Origin: Pseudocercospora fijiensis CIRAD86 | Lineage: Eukaryota; Ascomycota; Dothideomycetes; Mycosphaerellales; Mycosphaerellaceae | Assembly: GCF_000340215.1 (NCBI RefSeq) | Contig: NW_006921534.1 | Location: forward strand, 5,076,169 to 5,140,168 | Reading direction: 5' to 3' | DNA: 64,000 nt | Shown: positions 43,864 through 55,721 of the stretch, piece after piece | Layout of the letters: every line of letters starts with the position of its first letter | Numbering within the stretch: position 1 is the first letter of the stretch | Made by a program: the position numbers and the translations under genes | Notes under the pieces: generated by a model | Database searches by the model: none | What the model was told of the DNA's origin: nothing | The model's input: the letters and a program-made list of their open reading frames with translations, nothing else

Positions 43864-44682
43864 TCATCGTAAGTAATCCAATACCCTTTCTGCGACTGCC
43901 ATTCCCTCCGATTTTCCGTTCTCGCGTGAGTGTCGCGGCCTTTCTGGTTCTCGATATTCCTCATGATGGGGTCTGCGAAATTCTGCACTTCGCGGTCGGC
44001 CGAGATTCACTTGACGTCTGGGCTGCTTCTGTCGATCCCATTCGCCACCATGCTTCTCATACCAGTAAACGTCTCTCCCAAGATCCCTATGGTGGACCCT
44101 CACCTCCCAATCCGCTGGCCATCTCAATCTCGCTAGTTCCTCAGCAAAAGCGACCGATCGATGATGTCCCGCCACGCAAAAAGAACTCAACCTCAAGATG
44201 CGATACGATGCAAGTCCGGTCTTGGGATCGTAATCCATAGGACTATTTTCCCTGGTATGTGGAGCGGAACGTACCTCATGACTCGGATCTCTGCTGGGCA
44301 TGGCGCCACCTTCATATACTCTCTCAAATGTCGAGCCTCGTACCACTGTCTCCAGATCTGTGCTCCTACGCTCTCTAGAACGCTGCCTAGATCCCGAATG
44401 AGAGTGATGATGTGGCGAAGATGCGGTCCGATGACGTTTTTCATCGACAGCTTGTCTTATCGCACGTTCAGCAGAGGATAGGAGATTCACGAATGCAGGC
44501 TCTTCCATCAACCATTTCCGCATTCGTTTGTGTCGTCCATCATGGCTATATCTCAGGTATCCAGGCGGATTTGGTACTGTAGATACGTCAAAAGCTATGT
44601 CGGCTGGTGGGTCCAAAGGCGGCAACTTGCTGCCGTGAGAATAGATGTGTAAAATTTGTCGAGGTCCGTGGTGTCTAGACAT
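43864..44682 (-). CDS. RapZ C-terminal-domain-like protein
   Basis: Single exon, 272 residues. The first half has HIYSHGSKLPPLDPPADIAFDVSTVPNPP (residues 12-40, read in two parts), matching the FDVR-L-NP strand of the RapZ C-terminal fold. The second has FCVAGHHRSVAFAEELA at 168-182, the equivalent of the bacterial G-T/G-G-HRSV-AE loop that binds nucleotide-sugar or phosphate. Between them sits a basic, His/Ser/Arg-rich insertion (about 85-165). In bacteria RapZ is an RNase adaptor sensing glucosamine-6-phosphate. Fungal members are uncharacterised and lack the N-terminal kinase-like domain. Divergent from the DnaJ gene. Confidence 0.75.
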   Translation of the reverse strand: MSRHHGPRQILHIYSHGSKLPPLDPPADIAFDVSTVPNPPGYLRYSHDGRHKRMRKWLMEEPAFVNLLSSAERAIRQAVDEKRHRTASSPHHHSHSGSRQRSRERRSTDLETVVRGSTFERVYEGGAMPSRDPSHEVRSAPHTRENSPMDYDPKTGLASYRILRLSSFCVAGHHRSVAFAEELARLRWPADWEVRVHHRDLGRDVYWYEKHGGEWDRQKQPRRQVNLGRPRSAEFRRPHHEEYREPERPRHSRENGKSEGMAVAERVLDYLR

Positions 44683-45462
44683 CTTCTACTGCTGCGCGAG
44701 ACAGAACATACAGCTCCACACGTCGCGAGAGGGACATTCACCGGTCTTTATCAGCTGCCTCTTGGAAGAGTTTGGACCGTGCCAAGTCAGATTGAGAGGC
44801 TGAGAGATGTAGGGCCTTGGCGGCAGAAGGAACACCTCCTCCTGATGCGCTACTTTGACTCATGACTCCTGACGCAATATCTCGCATTCTCATGAGCGAT
44901 CCGGAGAGCTGGAGAGGCACTGGTTGTCAAGACACTCAGTGTCACTCACTCCGTACTATCCCCTGATCGAAAGGGAAACTTTATTGATTTGTGCTCAAAC
45001 CTAGTTGCACCTGAATCTGCACGGGTCTGCAACACGGATCGTACCCCGCAGCATGGCAATGATGGTCGTGAACCAAGGAGCAGTCGTGCCGTATCCGTGT
45101 GAAGCACGATGTTGTCGCAGCATATAGGTATGAGCATCTAGTATTCCGGAGGCAGTAAGCGCGTCGCACTGTCAATGTTTTCGGAGGAATTCATTAGTGA
45201 TCGAGAATAATAATGCCAGTCGCTGCATATGCTATATATAGTGTGAGCTGTCTGTGATATCTACGAAACAAGGTCCGTGGTTCGAGGACTCGAGGAGTAA
45301 GACCACAACATGGCTGGATCTTCTCCTTTGGGTTAGCGGCATCTAAGCGAGACCGGACAATCATCGACGTCACAGCCGGTACAGGCATGCAACTCCGGTC
45401 GCGTTTCCACGAACAACTTTCACGAAACTCCTCCTCAACAAAGTCGCTGTCCGCTCTAAGGC
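44683..45462. promoter_or_regulatory. Divergent promoter, RapZ-C-like / DnaJ genes
   Basis: 780 bp serving both genes. A 103-codon minus-strand frame near the right end has no motif and is ignored. No tandem repeat or TATA box stands out. Confidence 0.4.
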
Positions 45463-46380
45463 ATGATTGTGCGATCATGCGTTTCGCGGCGGACAGCAAC
45501 ACCATGTCCCACCTTCATTCGGCATTTCCACGCATCAGCCGGCCTGAACGCTGAACTATCGAACCACTATGAGACCCTTGAAGTCCCCACGAATGCCACG
45601 CCAGCAGAGATCAAGAAGTCGGCCTTGTGCATCATCTTGTTGTATAAAGCACCTGACTAACCGATCACCCACAGATCCTTCTACAAACTCTCCAAAGCCA
45701 ACCATCCCGACCTCCACCCCAACGACCAAGCAAAATCACAACGCTTCGTAAAAGTCAGCCAAGCATACGCAACCCTTGGATCCGCAGAAAAGAAACAACG
45801 TTATGATCGCGCCTTCTTTCGTCAACCGGCTCCAACATCAGGTGGAAGAGGAGGCGGATATAGCACACCTCAAGGCTCACATTCTTCCTCCCAAAGTGGC
45901 CCCGGCGGTCGCCCCGCCTCAGGTCTAAGCCGTCGAAGAACACAATTCAGAGGTCCACCACCCTCGTTTTACAGAAGTGGAGGCTGGGGCGAACAGAGCG
46001 AAAAGAGGCGCGAGAACGCTGAGAAGGCGTCACATACTTTCGAAGCTAGAGGGGAGTCGGCGTCTGGGCCTGGAATGGGACCCGGAGGTTTTGCGACGGG
46101 CTTCGATCATGATGTGCCGCATTTCGATCGCGCTGGACATTCTCGTACGCATGAGAATTTGGGGAATTTGAGTGAACGGCGACAGGCGAAGAGGAGTAGG
46201 AAACAAGGGGCGAGTTTTCGGGAAAGAGAAGGTGCTGAGGGTGGGAGTACGTTGTTGAGTTTTTTTGTCGTGGGTGGGACGTTGCTTGGTGTAGTTGGAA
46301 TTACGGGCATGGTGGTTGGAGGACCGACGAGAGGGAAAGGGGATGTTTCCCCTGCTAAAGCTGCGCAAAATGACGGCTAG
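45463..46380 (+). CDS. J-domain protein, probably mitochondrial inner membrane
   Basis: Two exons, 45463..45617 and 45675..46380 (57 nt intron), 286 residues. The N-terminus (MIVRSCVSRRTATPCPTFIRHFHAS) is a mitochondrial-type presequence. The J domain covers about 35-100 with HYETLEVPTNATPAEIKKSF and the Hsp70-stimulating HPD at 62-64. A Gly/Arg/Ser-rich region follows and one membrane helix (about 245-267) ends the protein. There is no zinc-finger or C-terminal peptide-binding domain, so it is a class C (type III) J-protein. It would recruit mitochondrial Hsp70 at a membrane; DNAJC30-like proteins have this architecture. Confidence 0.85.
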
Positions 46381-46951
46381 GTTTCGACGAGATATGGATG
46401 ATACGGGAAGATTTGGACCTTGATTGATCTATACGACACGACAATCTAGCTGATGTCACGCTGTCGCATCGGCGACTCCATCACTCTATATTTCTGGTCG
46501 GAATGCCGGACATGACCACTTTAAAACACATTGAAAGAGAGGATCATTCATATCTTGGAGCGAAGGCCGCAGAGGACAGCCTGAAAAATAGAATTTAGAC
46601 AGCACTGGACCAGTCGGGTGCTGATACTTTCGCGTCTAACGTCCAACTTACTCTCGCTCAACGACAACGACATATTTCACATCGACCTGGGTCCTGAATC
46701 CACAGACAGCGTTTGCTCTCAATCCTGACCGAAGTTGTCCGCGCAGAGCGATTCCAATGAAGACCACCACACGCATGCAGACGAGGAAAAGGGCCGACTG
46801 ACTGACAGAATCTTGACATGAGAAGTTCTTCTTAATCCTTCAAGATATACTCGTCTCGTCTCGAAAATGCACATACAAGAATAATACCTACTTCTTTCTA
46901 TAAAATCCCTCCCCTCCCTCTCTCCCTCCTGCTTCTCTTCTCCCCATTATC
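46381..46951. other. Convergent intergenic region
   Basis: 571 bp between the DnaJ stop and the possible 3' extension of BUD6. Pyrimidine-rich stretch at 46905-46950. A TATAAAA at about 46899 faces no plus-strand gene and is not assigned. Confidence 0.35.
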
Positions 46952-47232
46952 CTAAACTTCATCTCTCCACACAAGTCTGTGCAGCTCGGGGTCCTGTATT
47001 CCTGGCGAGCGCGCTGCTAGTTTCATTCCTCGTCCGATCAAGGCGTACTCCTCACCGTAGTAGGAGAGCTCTTCGGCACATCTTTCCTACTAACGCACCT
47101 AGCCCTCGAAGCCACAGTACTCGAGGCCAAAGTACTCCTCGGCTTCTCATTGCCCACTTCTCGAAAAGGATCGTAACCAGAATCGTGACGGTCGGGAGTT
47201 GTCGTTACTACGTCTTCTGCTTGCCGCCCATT
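46952..47232 (-). other. Coding-like extension downstream of the BUD6 stop codon
   Basis: Directly after the BUD6 TAG (47235..47233) the same frame stays open for 70 codons or so and reads like protein (RHDSGYDPFRE). A plausible intron 47157..47087 (GTGGGC..GTAG) then joins in frame to GEEYALIGRGMKLAARSPG and ends at a TAG at 46954..46952. This could be the ancestral C-terminus of BUD6 cut off by a nonsense change, a readthrough extension, or chance. RNA evidence is lacking. Confidence 0.4.
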
Positions 47233-50200
47233 CTACGGCGCGGCTTCAGTTGGCGGAACTTCTTCCTTCGCGTCGACGAAGCCTTCGTTCTCGGGTGAGC
47301 CCTCTTGTGGTGTCGCGCCGTCGTCGGTCTCGGGGGCTGCTTCAGAGGCCTCGCCTTGTGCAGCGGCAGCGGCAGCTTCTTTCTCGGCCATTTGCCTAGC
47401 TCTTTGCTGTTGCCAGAGAAGGACTTCTTTTCTGGTCTGCTCTTCGCGCTGTTGCCGGACTCTCTCGACTTCTTCGACGCCGCCGGACTTCTTCAGCTTG
47501 CCTTCGTCAACGAATTTGCCAAGTTCACGTTGGAATTCTCCGCCTTTGCGATTCTCTAGCTCCTTCTGTCGATTCCTCTCGGCGCGCTCTATGGCTTCCA
47601 GTCGCGATTCGTGGTTCGGCTGTAGAGCTCTGACTTCACCGAGGACACCATCCTTGGCTTTGTGAGGATCAGCACCCTGATCTAGAGCCAGAGTACGAGA
47701 TGTGGAGCGGACTCCTGGAGTGGGAGCACCGTTCGGGTTTTGCAGATTTTGTTGCCTGGTCGCCTCTTCAACAAGCGCGAAAGTCTGGCTAGCCTTCTCA
47801 AGATCGTCTTCAAGATCAGCGGCAAGCTCTTCTTGCATTGTAAGCAGGTCACGGTCATCGCAAACCACTTGCAATTCTTTCTCCCAGATTTTCGTCCACA
47901 CTGGCTTCTCACGTTTGAGGAATTCCTGCAGCTTCTTGAGATCTGCAGTCGCGGTGCTAATGTCTTTGCTGACACTCTCAAGCTGTCTAGGTAGAGGTCG
48001 CACGCCACGGGTAACGACATCCTTTCGAAGATCCTCGACGAGATCTTGCAGGTCATCGACCTTATTGACGATCCGCTCGCTGTCGTCAGAGAGAGTCTTC
48101 TTGCCGTTGTTGACATAGGCGCGGCCAGTATTCTCGTCCATGTCAGGGATCGTGGTATCTGCAGCAGCCTTCTTGACAGTTGCGGCCTTGGATCGGATCG
48201 TGCTCATCGAAGCTTGCATGTCCGAGACGAAGGATTTGTAAGTCTGTCTGACAACAGCGAGGTCGCGGCGCAGTCCTTGCACTTCCTTCAATTGGCCGGC
48301 CAGGTCTTTATTACCAGTACCACTATTAGCTCTTGTTGGCGAGACGACAGCAGGAGGAGGCGCTGCAGCGATACTGGCCAATTCTTTAGCGGTATCCTGC
48401 TGGCGATCCGAGACACGTTGCAAAGCAGTCCGCTGATCGTCCACGCCGGACTTGATATCCTCCACGATTCGGCGCAAGCCACCAATGCCATCATCAATGT
48501 GCCGCTTCACTTCGTCGAGAGCCTCAATGTTCAATACCAAAACCGACCTTTCCTTGACATCGTTGAGATCTTCAAGCTCATGCCTGACACCGGACACTGG
48601 ATCCTGGATGTATATCTCTGGCAAGTCGACACCATGGTTGTGAGTATTCCAGGCGAACTTTTCGATAAAGGCCAGCTGAAGCCGCGCAAGAGTCAGATCA
48701 CCACCATCAGGAAGTACGAACTTCTTGATTTTGCTCTTGTACTGTAAGAATAGAGTCAATTCTTTGCCGAGCTGCGGCGATCCCTCGGGAACATATTGAG
48801 ACACTGGCGGTGTGTAGTCACGACCTTGTCGTCCCGAATCTCGATTGTACCGCTTCAGCGACGTGCTGGTAGTTGTAGCTCCGGGTGCGGCAAAAGAGCC
48901 TGCCGGGGCGAAAGGTTCGCCAATGGGGCCGTTCAACGTTGCACTCGGAGCTTCTTCACCTAAAGGCGCAAAGGGCGTACCCAATTTGTCCTCGGGCGTC
49001 TTCACGATTTCACCATCCAGATCCTCCCTCGCAGTAGGCTTGCCTTGTGCTGCTGGGTCGTCCAGCTGCGAGCTCTCCTCAGATATCCGCCTTACCTCGT
49101 TTTCTCGTGCCGGAGAAGAGTCAAAGCCGGTTCTCTGGTTCCGTGATCGTGTCCGGCTGTGCAAGACACTACCTCGCGAGCGGACGGCATTCAAAGACTC
49201 ACGCACATCCCGACCTCTATTCGGTATGGGTGAGTTCTGAGCGGGAGGTATAGCGGGAATGCCATTCATCATGCCTCCCAAATGCTTCGATATCTGGTAC
49301 GCTGAAAATCGTCTTGACGCTCTCCTCTCCAAGTCTCCCCCACGTTGGAGCGCCGACAAGGCATCGTTCTGCTTCGGTGGTGGCTTCGGCGGTTCTGGCG
49401 AAGACTGGTCTCTTTCCACATTATGGTTCGTAGGCATCGTATCGCTTTCCGGGTAGGGCGCTATCACTGGTATATTCTGGAGAGTATCGCTGGATACTGA
49501 CGATCCCGAAGCTGTAGACATGGTGTCCGGTCTGCCTGAAGGGTGGCTGACGCTGTTCTGTGGGCTCAGAGCGTGTCTTTGAGGTGACGAAGTCCCGCTA
49601 GCAGCGCTCGTTGTCCGTGGAGGCAAATCTGGTCCTCCGAGATCCCCACTTCCTTGCCTTTGCGCAAACGATCTGCTGCTCGAGTGTCGTGTCGGTAGAT
49701 GGTCCAGCTGTTCCGTCAAGTTTGTCTGCACGCTCATAGTGCTCGCTGTCGATGCTTGCCTCGGTGGTCTGCTGCTGCTGCTGCTCGATTCTCCTCCGTC
49801 TCTATTGCTTCGCTGCCTCAACCTCTGCTGTTTCTTCTTCAAGCCATGCAGCAAGTTTATTATTATATCTCTTATGCGTGGCAGATACTTTTCCAAACTC
49901 TGCTGACTTGCATCCTGACTCAAGGTATCCTCCAATATAGATCGTAAGAGATCTGGGACAGGACCAAGGTCGGCGGTGTCGACACCAATGGCGTTGAATG
50001 CCCTGCAAGCGATGTTGAACTCATAGCCCAAGCGCACGTATACGTCCGACACTTGGCCCTCGGTGGCGCGTCCAGTCGACCACATGGTTAGCGTTTCGAG
50101 AAGCTGCTTGGTGGCGACAAGCAGATGCGTTACCGACTTCTCGATGGTGGACAGTTGCTGTTGCGGCTGCGGTGCAATTTGTCAGCGCCGTGTCCTGCAC

Positions 50201-50362
50201 AACAATAGTATGGTATATTCTCACATTTGGTCTGCTCCTGCTGCCCGACGAGCGGGTTGAGCCTCCACTACCTCTTGAAGCGCTGGGAGCATCTTCAGGG
50301 CCTGCAGGCATAGGCACAGGCATGGCTGCGGTCGCTGTCGCTGTCGCCGGGTTGCCGTTCAT
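47233..50362 (-). CDS. BUD6: Bud6/Aip3 actin-interacting polarity protein
   Basis: Two exons, 50362..50225 and 50166 (or 50157)..47233; about 1,020 residues. The first intron has two in-frame acceptors 9 nt apart. The N-terminal domain (STIEKSVTHLLVATKQLLE, then LGYEFNIACRAFNAIGVDT) is the conserved Bud6 cortical-targeting region. A long disordered Ser/Pro linker follows. The AIP3 domain begins near residue 515 (ELTLFLQYKSKIKKF) and continues through coiled coils to about 950. Bud6 is a polarisome part that, with formins, nucleates actin cables at hyphal tips. Divergent from PBP1. The sequence just beyond the stop looks coding (see separate entry). Confidence 0.93.
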
Positions 50363-51372
50363 CGTTGGTGCTGTGCAGCGGCGACGCGCTCAGCACAAGG
50401 GCAAGTCTTCAGCAGGTGTGCGCGTGGCTCGGTGGATGTGTCGGCTGCCGTGGCCGTGGCCGAATGCGCGTGGGCGTGGGCGTGGGCGTGGGCGATGGTC
50501 GACTGACTGTGGAGTGGAGGTGACTTGACAGCGAATCCGACGGCGCGGCGATGCTGCCCTCGAAGCTGGCCTGGCCTGGCCTGGCCTGGCAGTAGTTCTA
50601 TCCTGGGCTTTCGGAGACGCCTGTATCAAGCATTCGACAACACACATACACACACACATACGGAGGACGTCCCAGCGCAACGCAGCGTGCTGCATCGATG
50701 CATGCCTCCGCTACGGCAGTCGAGATAGCCTTCTGCTGGCGAAACTCTGCCTCACGTGCACGCACAAATCAACTGCGCTACCTGGCATACGCCTCGTCTA
50801 CGGAGCTACCTTAAATCGTGCTTAAACTGTCGTCGCTCCATCATCACATGTGCCCAGCAATAATAATCACAGCACTGCCTCGTGCGTCTTCCCTTCTGCA
50901 CCACCCGTATTCTTGTTTCTATCTTTTGCAGCCAGCCGGCGCCGCTGCCACTCATCAAGCCTTCTGAAAGCGCGCCCGCACCCGGCAAGGATCGCGATCA
51001 GCGCCAGCGCCCAATCCGTCCTAGTCGGCCGGGCCCCAGCAGCTCCCAATCCAACTACTGCTCGACCACCACCACCGCACCTGCGCCTTCGCCTTCGCCT
51101 TGCTTCCATATACCGCTCCGCCCAGGCGACATCGCTCCCTCCCCTCCCCCTCCCCTTCTTTCTTAGCAAAGGCATTGGGAGCGCGGCGTTATTTTCGTGC
51201 TTCAGGCGACGCGGTAGCGAGGCTCTCGCCATCTCCGCTCCCCAGCGAGCGAGAGCCAGCTTGTGCGGCGCAGTCCGACACCCTCCATCCCAGAACACAC
51301 TCACTCACCACCTCACCTCGACTCTGCACCTCCCACGCCCGCCCGCCGTTCCTCCATCGAGACGCCGCCACC
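50363..51372. promoter_or_regulatory. Divergent promoter, BUD6 / PBP1
   Basis: 1,010 bp between the two start codons. It holds several short arrays: GTGGGC hexamers at about 50464-50495, CTGGC/CTGGCC units at about 50566-50590, and CA-rich repeats at 50640-50660. Large overlapping frames on both strands here are low-complexity and not called. The PBP1 ATG has a GCCGCCACCATGG context. Confidence 0.55.
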
Positions 51373-54300
51373 ATGGCCGCGACCGTGAACGGCCGAGACC
51401 CTGTCAAGCCTGCCGGTAACCCTCCCGCCGCTTCAAAACAGCAATTGAAGGGTACCGCACCCAGTGCTAGAGCTCTCGACGGCGCACGCAAGCAGGCACC
51501 CAGCCCTGTCCATGCACAGAACAAGTGAGCTCTCCCAACACAGATTACCACCACACTCACCCTTCACGCGACATCACCGTCGTCGCACGTGCCCTCCCAT
51601 CCTCTCACCCTCCCGAGTCACCCACATGCGCACATGCCTCAGGCACTTCAACTTTCACGGCAGTGTCACTCTCGAAAAGCAATACCACCACACCAAGCAC
51701 TACATAATACTGACCTGAGATTGTAACAGAAAGCCACAAAATGCCTGGTCGAAAGGCGCACCTGTCATTGGCAACCGCACCCCTTCCGCCGTAAACGGCG
51801 CCCAGAAGCCTCCACCTCCCGCTCCGGCAGTATCGCACGCGAAGAGCTCTGTAGATCCACATGCGGACAAGCACGCACATGATCGTGCTTTATTCCTCTT
51901 CTCGCAGTTCGTGGTACGTACACAATTGACACCCAAGGCATTGTAGCTTGGAGAAATACTCTCCTTCAATACGCACCGGTGGAAGAGCTTGTTGAGGCAT
52001 GTTCACTGACACACATCAGGGCAAGGATGTCACGCTCACGCTGAAAAGCGGCGAGCAATTCACTGGCGTGTTCAGTGGTGGGGCATTCGATGGCCCAAAA
52101 CCCCACTATCTCCTGAAAATGGTGCGACGAACACGCCTACCGAACAGCCAGCAAACGAATGGTGACGTCCAACTTCCACACGACTTTATTGGTGAAGGCG
52201 ATGACCATGCAATGAGTTTCGATATCGACGCAGAAATCAACGTGAAGGAGGTCGTTATCGCGACCTCTTCGGCTCCACAACAGAACGGTATGAAAATACA
52301 CATGTCCATGTCGGAAGCACCTCACTGACTTGTCTTCAGGCTCTGCTGGATCGTTCATGACCGATGCGCAGATATCTGCCAAAGCATATCGCGAGCGTGA
52401 ACTGCAGAAATGGGAGCCAGGTCCAGACACCGATGTAGACCTCTCGCTCGAGGCCAGTGGCTCACGTGGAGATACCGAATGGGATCAATTCGCGGCCAAC
52501 GAGAGAATGTACGGGGTTTCGTCTTCATACGACGAGGATATCTACACAACATCGATTGATCGAAACAACCCCGAGTACAAACGACAGGTTGCAAAGGCAG
52601 AGCGCATAGCTCGTGAGATTGAGAACTCGGCTCCAGCAAACGCACATGTCGCAGAAGAACGACGCCAAGACGCTTATCGTGGTGATGATGCCGGCGACGA
52701 GGAAGAGAAGTACTCGGGAGTGGCACGCGACAGCTCGTCCTTGCCCAAAAGGGCCCCTGGTGCATACGTGCCGCCATCGCAGCGTCCGATCACTGGTGCT
52801 CCATCGGTACCTGGCGCACCTTTTGATCCAGCCATCATTTCCAGCCAGATCAAGGCCGCGGCCGCGCCCGCACCCGCACCTGTAGCAGCGCCTGCTAAGC
52901 CAGGACCAGAACAGCCGAAGCCTGCTGAAAAGGCTGCTCCGGCTACGACAGAGACCTCCAAGGCAACATCCGCAGCAGTAGCCACTTCGTCCGAGCCTCC
53001 AAAGAAGAAAGAGAGCACCACAGAAGACCGCGTTCGAGACACAGCCGATGCCTTCAAGCAATTCGCCAACAACGAGAAATTACGACTTCGTGCTGCTCAG
53101 GAACAAAAACGGGTCAACCAGCGCCAGGAGAAGAATGTCAAGCTGAACGATCTCAAGAAGTTTGCTGAGAATTTCAAGCTGAAAAGTCGTGTGCCGGATG
53201 ACCTGGTACCTATCCTTGCCAAAGACCGGGAGAAGCAGCTTGAGATCCAAAAGAAGGCAGACCAAGCTGCGAAAGAAGAGGAGATCAGAGCGAAGGACAA
53301 AGATTCCGAGAAAGCTAACAGTGTCACGGCATCTCCAGCTCCATCTAGCAGCGTTTCGCAGGCGGCACCGACACCATCGACCGATTCAAGAGCACCATTC
53401 AATCAGCAGAATCGGACTCGCGTGGGCCAGCAGGCTCGACAACAAATCCCGCCGGGACAATCTCCAGCAGGCATTCCTCTCAGCCAGCGCCTTCGCAACA
53501 ATCAAATGCACTTCAATGGCAGAGCTGGTATACAGCCGCTACCCGCAGAGCTGCGCATCCCTTCAGGACCTCCACAACCTACGGGCGCCGACATGCCGAT
53601 GAGTCCAAACTCTGCTACCAGGCTCAATGTCAATGCCAAATCGTTCGAGTTCCGTCCCGGCGCGTCAGCTTTCACCCCAACGGGCACCTCGCCAAGCCCG
53701 CAGAGAAAGGAGACGGAGGAATTGGTGTCATTCTTCAGCAAGGGCAAGAAGAAGGAGCCTAAGTCACCGACTGGATTTGTTGATGCCGTCAAGCGCATGG
53801 CAGAAGCTGACTATCCGGAACATCTTAAGGTGGCTATTAACAAGAACGGTGGCGTTCCACAAGCCTTCAGCACCCAGCCGACGTGGTCGCAACCCAAAGA
53901 GAGGGAGAACACATCTCACGAGAGTGCCTATCCAAAGGCGCAAGCACCGAGCTCTGGGCCTTCGCCGATGCATACGCCTAATCCGGGTCAGATGCCTCAT
54001 GCGCATCAATTGCCAGCTCATATGCAGGGTCCACCAACGATGCCCGGGCCTAACCAGCGGCAGCCATTTTACGGGCAGCCTCAACATGGCCACGGACACG
54101 CTCCATCCTTCGATCCACGCTTGCAGCAACAGTTTGGACCTAATGGATCCGTACAAAACTCGCCTCGTGTGCAGCAGGTGCCGGCTGTGCCTTTCAATGG
54201 TCAGATGCCTCCGATGCAGATGCAACAATTTCCTGGCCAGCCTATGCCACAGTACGGCATGTCTCCATCGATGCAGTATCGACAGATGGCTCCTCAAGGC

Positions 54301-54806
54301 ACACCGATGATGATGCCAGGCGGACCACAACCGCAAATGATGCCAATGCGGCCCGGCTTTGGTGGACCACAATTCAATCCACAAATGGGTGGCGGCCACA
54401 TGATGGTACAGAACCCGTCCCAAGGCTACCAGAATGGGCCTATGCCACAAGGCTACGGCGGATCTCCAATGCCACCTAACGCACAGCCTCATATGCCACA
54501 CATGCAACCCCACGGCAGCTTCTCCGGCAGTCCAAGACCTCACATGATGTCTCATCAAGGCTCGCACCAAGGTATGCATTAGTATCACCTATGGCTTGAA
54601 GACAACGAAACTGACAGATTTCAGGTTTCCAACCGGGCATGCCAATGCAGCCACACTTTGCTCCATCTCCAGGCCAATACCCGCACCACATGCAGCACCG
54701 CGCTATGAGCAGTGGATATCCTCAGATGACCCCAAGACAGCAGGCAGCTGTTCCACACCAACCTAGTCCAGGAATGGGCGTTGCGCAAGGCGATGAGGGC
54801 AAATGA
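51373..54806 (+). CDS. PBP1: Ataxin-2 homologue (Pbp1)
   Basis: Five exons: 51373..51524, 51730..51913, 52020..52287, 52340..54571, 54625..54806; 1,005 residues, all GT..AG introns (205, 106, 52, 53 nt). The Lsm domain covers about 100-185 (ALFLFSQFVGKDVTLTL...FTGVFSGGAF). The LsmAD domain follows (YGVSSSYDEDIYTTSIDR, then EYKRQVAKAERIAREIE). A PAM2-like APGAYVPPSQRP lies at about 341. The C-terminal third is Pro/Gln/Met-rich and disordered. Ataxin-2 proteins bind poly(A)-binding protein and RNA, form stress granules and tune TORC1 and translation. Keeping the last intron would end the protein at GMH. Confidence 0.95.
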
Positions 54807-55721
54807 GCCATGCAAATATTCTTTCAAAAATGATCTGGACATTGGGAACAGCAAATCTTCCGGGCATGATAATACTTTTATTTGATTGAGATGGATGTAT
54901 ATTCCCGCATCTATGGACCATATGGTTGTCGCAGTGCTGCTTGGCGAACGACATGAGCTGCGATCGTGCCAAAGCTCCACACGGACAGCACAGAGCCCGC
55001 TGAACCTCGCCATTTTGGGTGAATATGTCAAGGCAGGATCTCGCCGCGTCTGGATCAAAATCGCACAATCTACGCGGAAAGCAGCCGCCTTGGCTACCCG
55101 TGCTCTGATCGCATCGCAACGCTCATGTCTTCGGCCCTCTTGGAGCACAACAAAGTCAAGCGGCATTGCTGCCGTGCTACACTAGATCATTCCCTGCTGA
55201 TGCCACCTGGCCTTTGGGTTGTCCGCAAACAGATAACGTGGACGTGGTTCAAGCCAATGATGTAGTAGGTGTCTGGCAATGGGCCTGTATCCGCTAGTTA
55301 TCAGGCAGGTGGGCGGAGAGAAAGTGGAAAAAGTCAAAGAACAGATTGGGTCAGCGAGAGAAGTGGCTTCAAAGCTTCACTTGGAGGAGGTGGTGCAAGC
55401 GTAGAGGAGTAGACAGGAACTGCCAAAAAGAAAAAAAAAAGTTTGAATAGTAACACGATTCACCGCTATTCCGGCATGCCACAGAGCCAACGTGAAGCTA
55501 AGTATCTATCCGACCGTCATGCGTGTGTACATTTATATGCATATCATGTGCAGCAGTACTGCTCATCAAACATTGTTGCTGCAATCCTGACAGCTGAACA
55601 GAAGACCTGGACCACAGGCCTCGATCTCCGCTCATGCACTGTCCGCTGCGCCCACTTCCCGAGCGCCTCTCTCCTCTTACGCACATTCTCCCACACCTTC
55701 TTTTGTTGTATGTCCACCTCT
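54807..55721. other. Convergent intergenic region
   Basis: 915 bp between the stops of PBP1 and VTC1. Overlapping frames (up to 181 codons, minus strand, entering the PBP1 last exon) are shadows. An A-rich run occurs at 55427-55440. Nothing else is seen. Confidence 0.4.

Noticed and set aside
46890..46910. TATAAAA near 46899 as a promoter
   Set aside because: The region lies between convergent genes and no plus-strand gene starts downstream of it.
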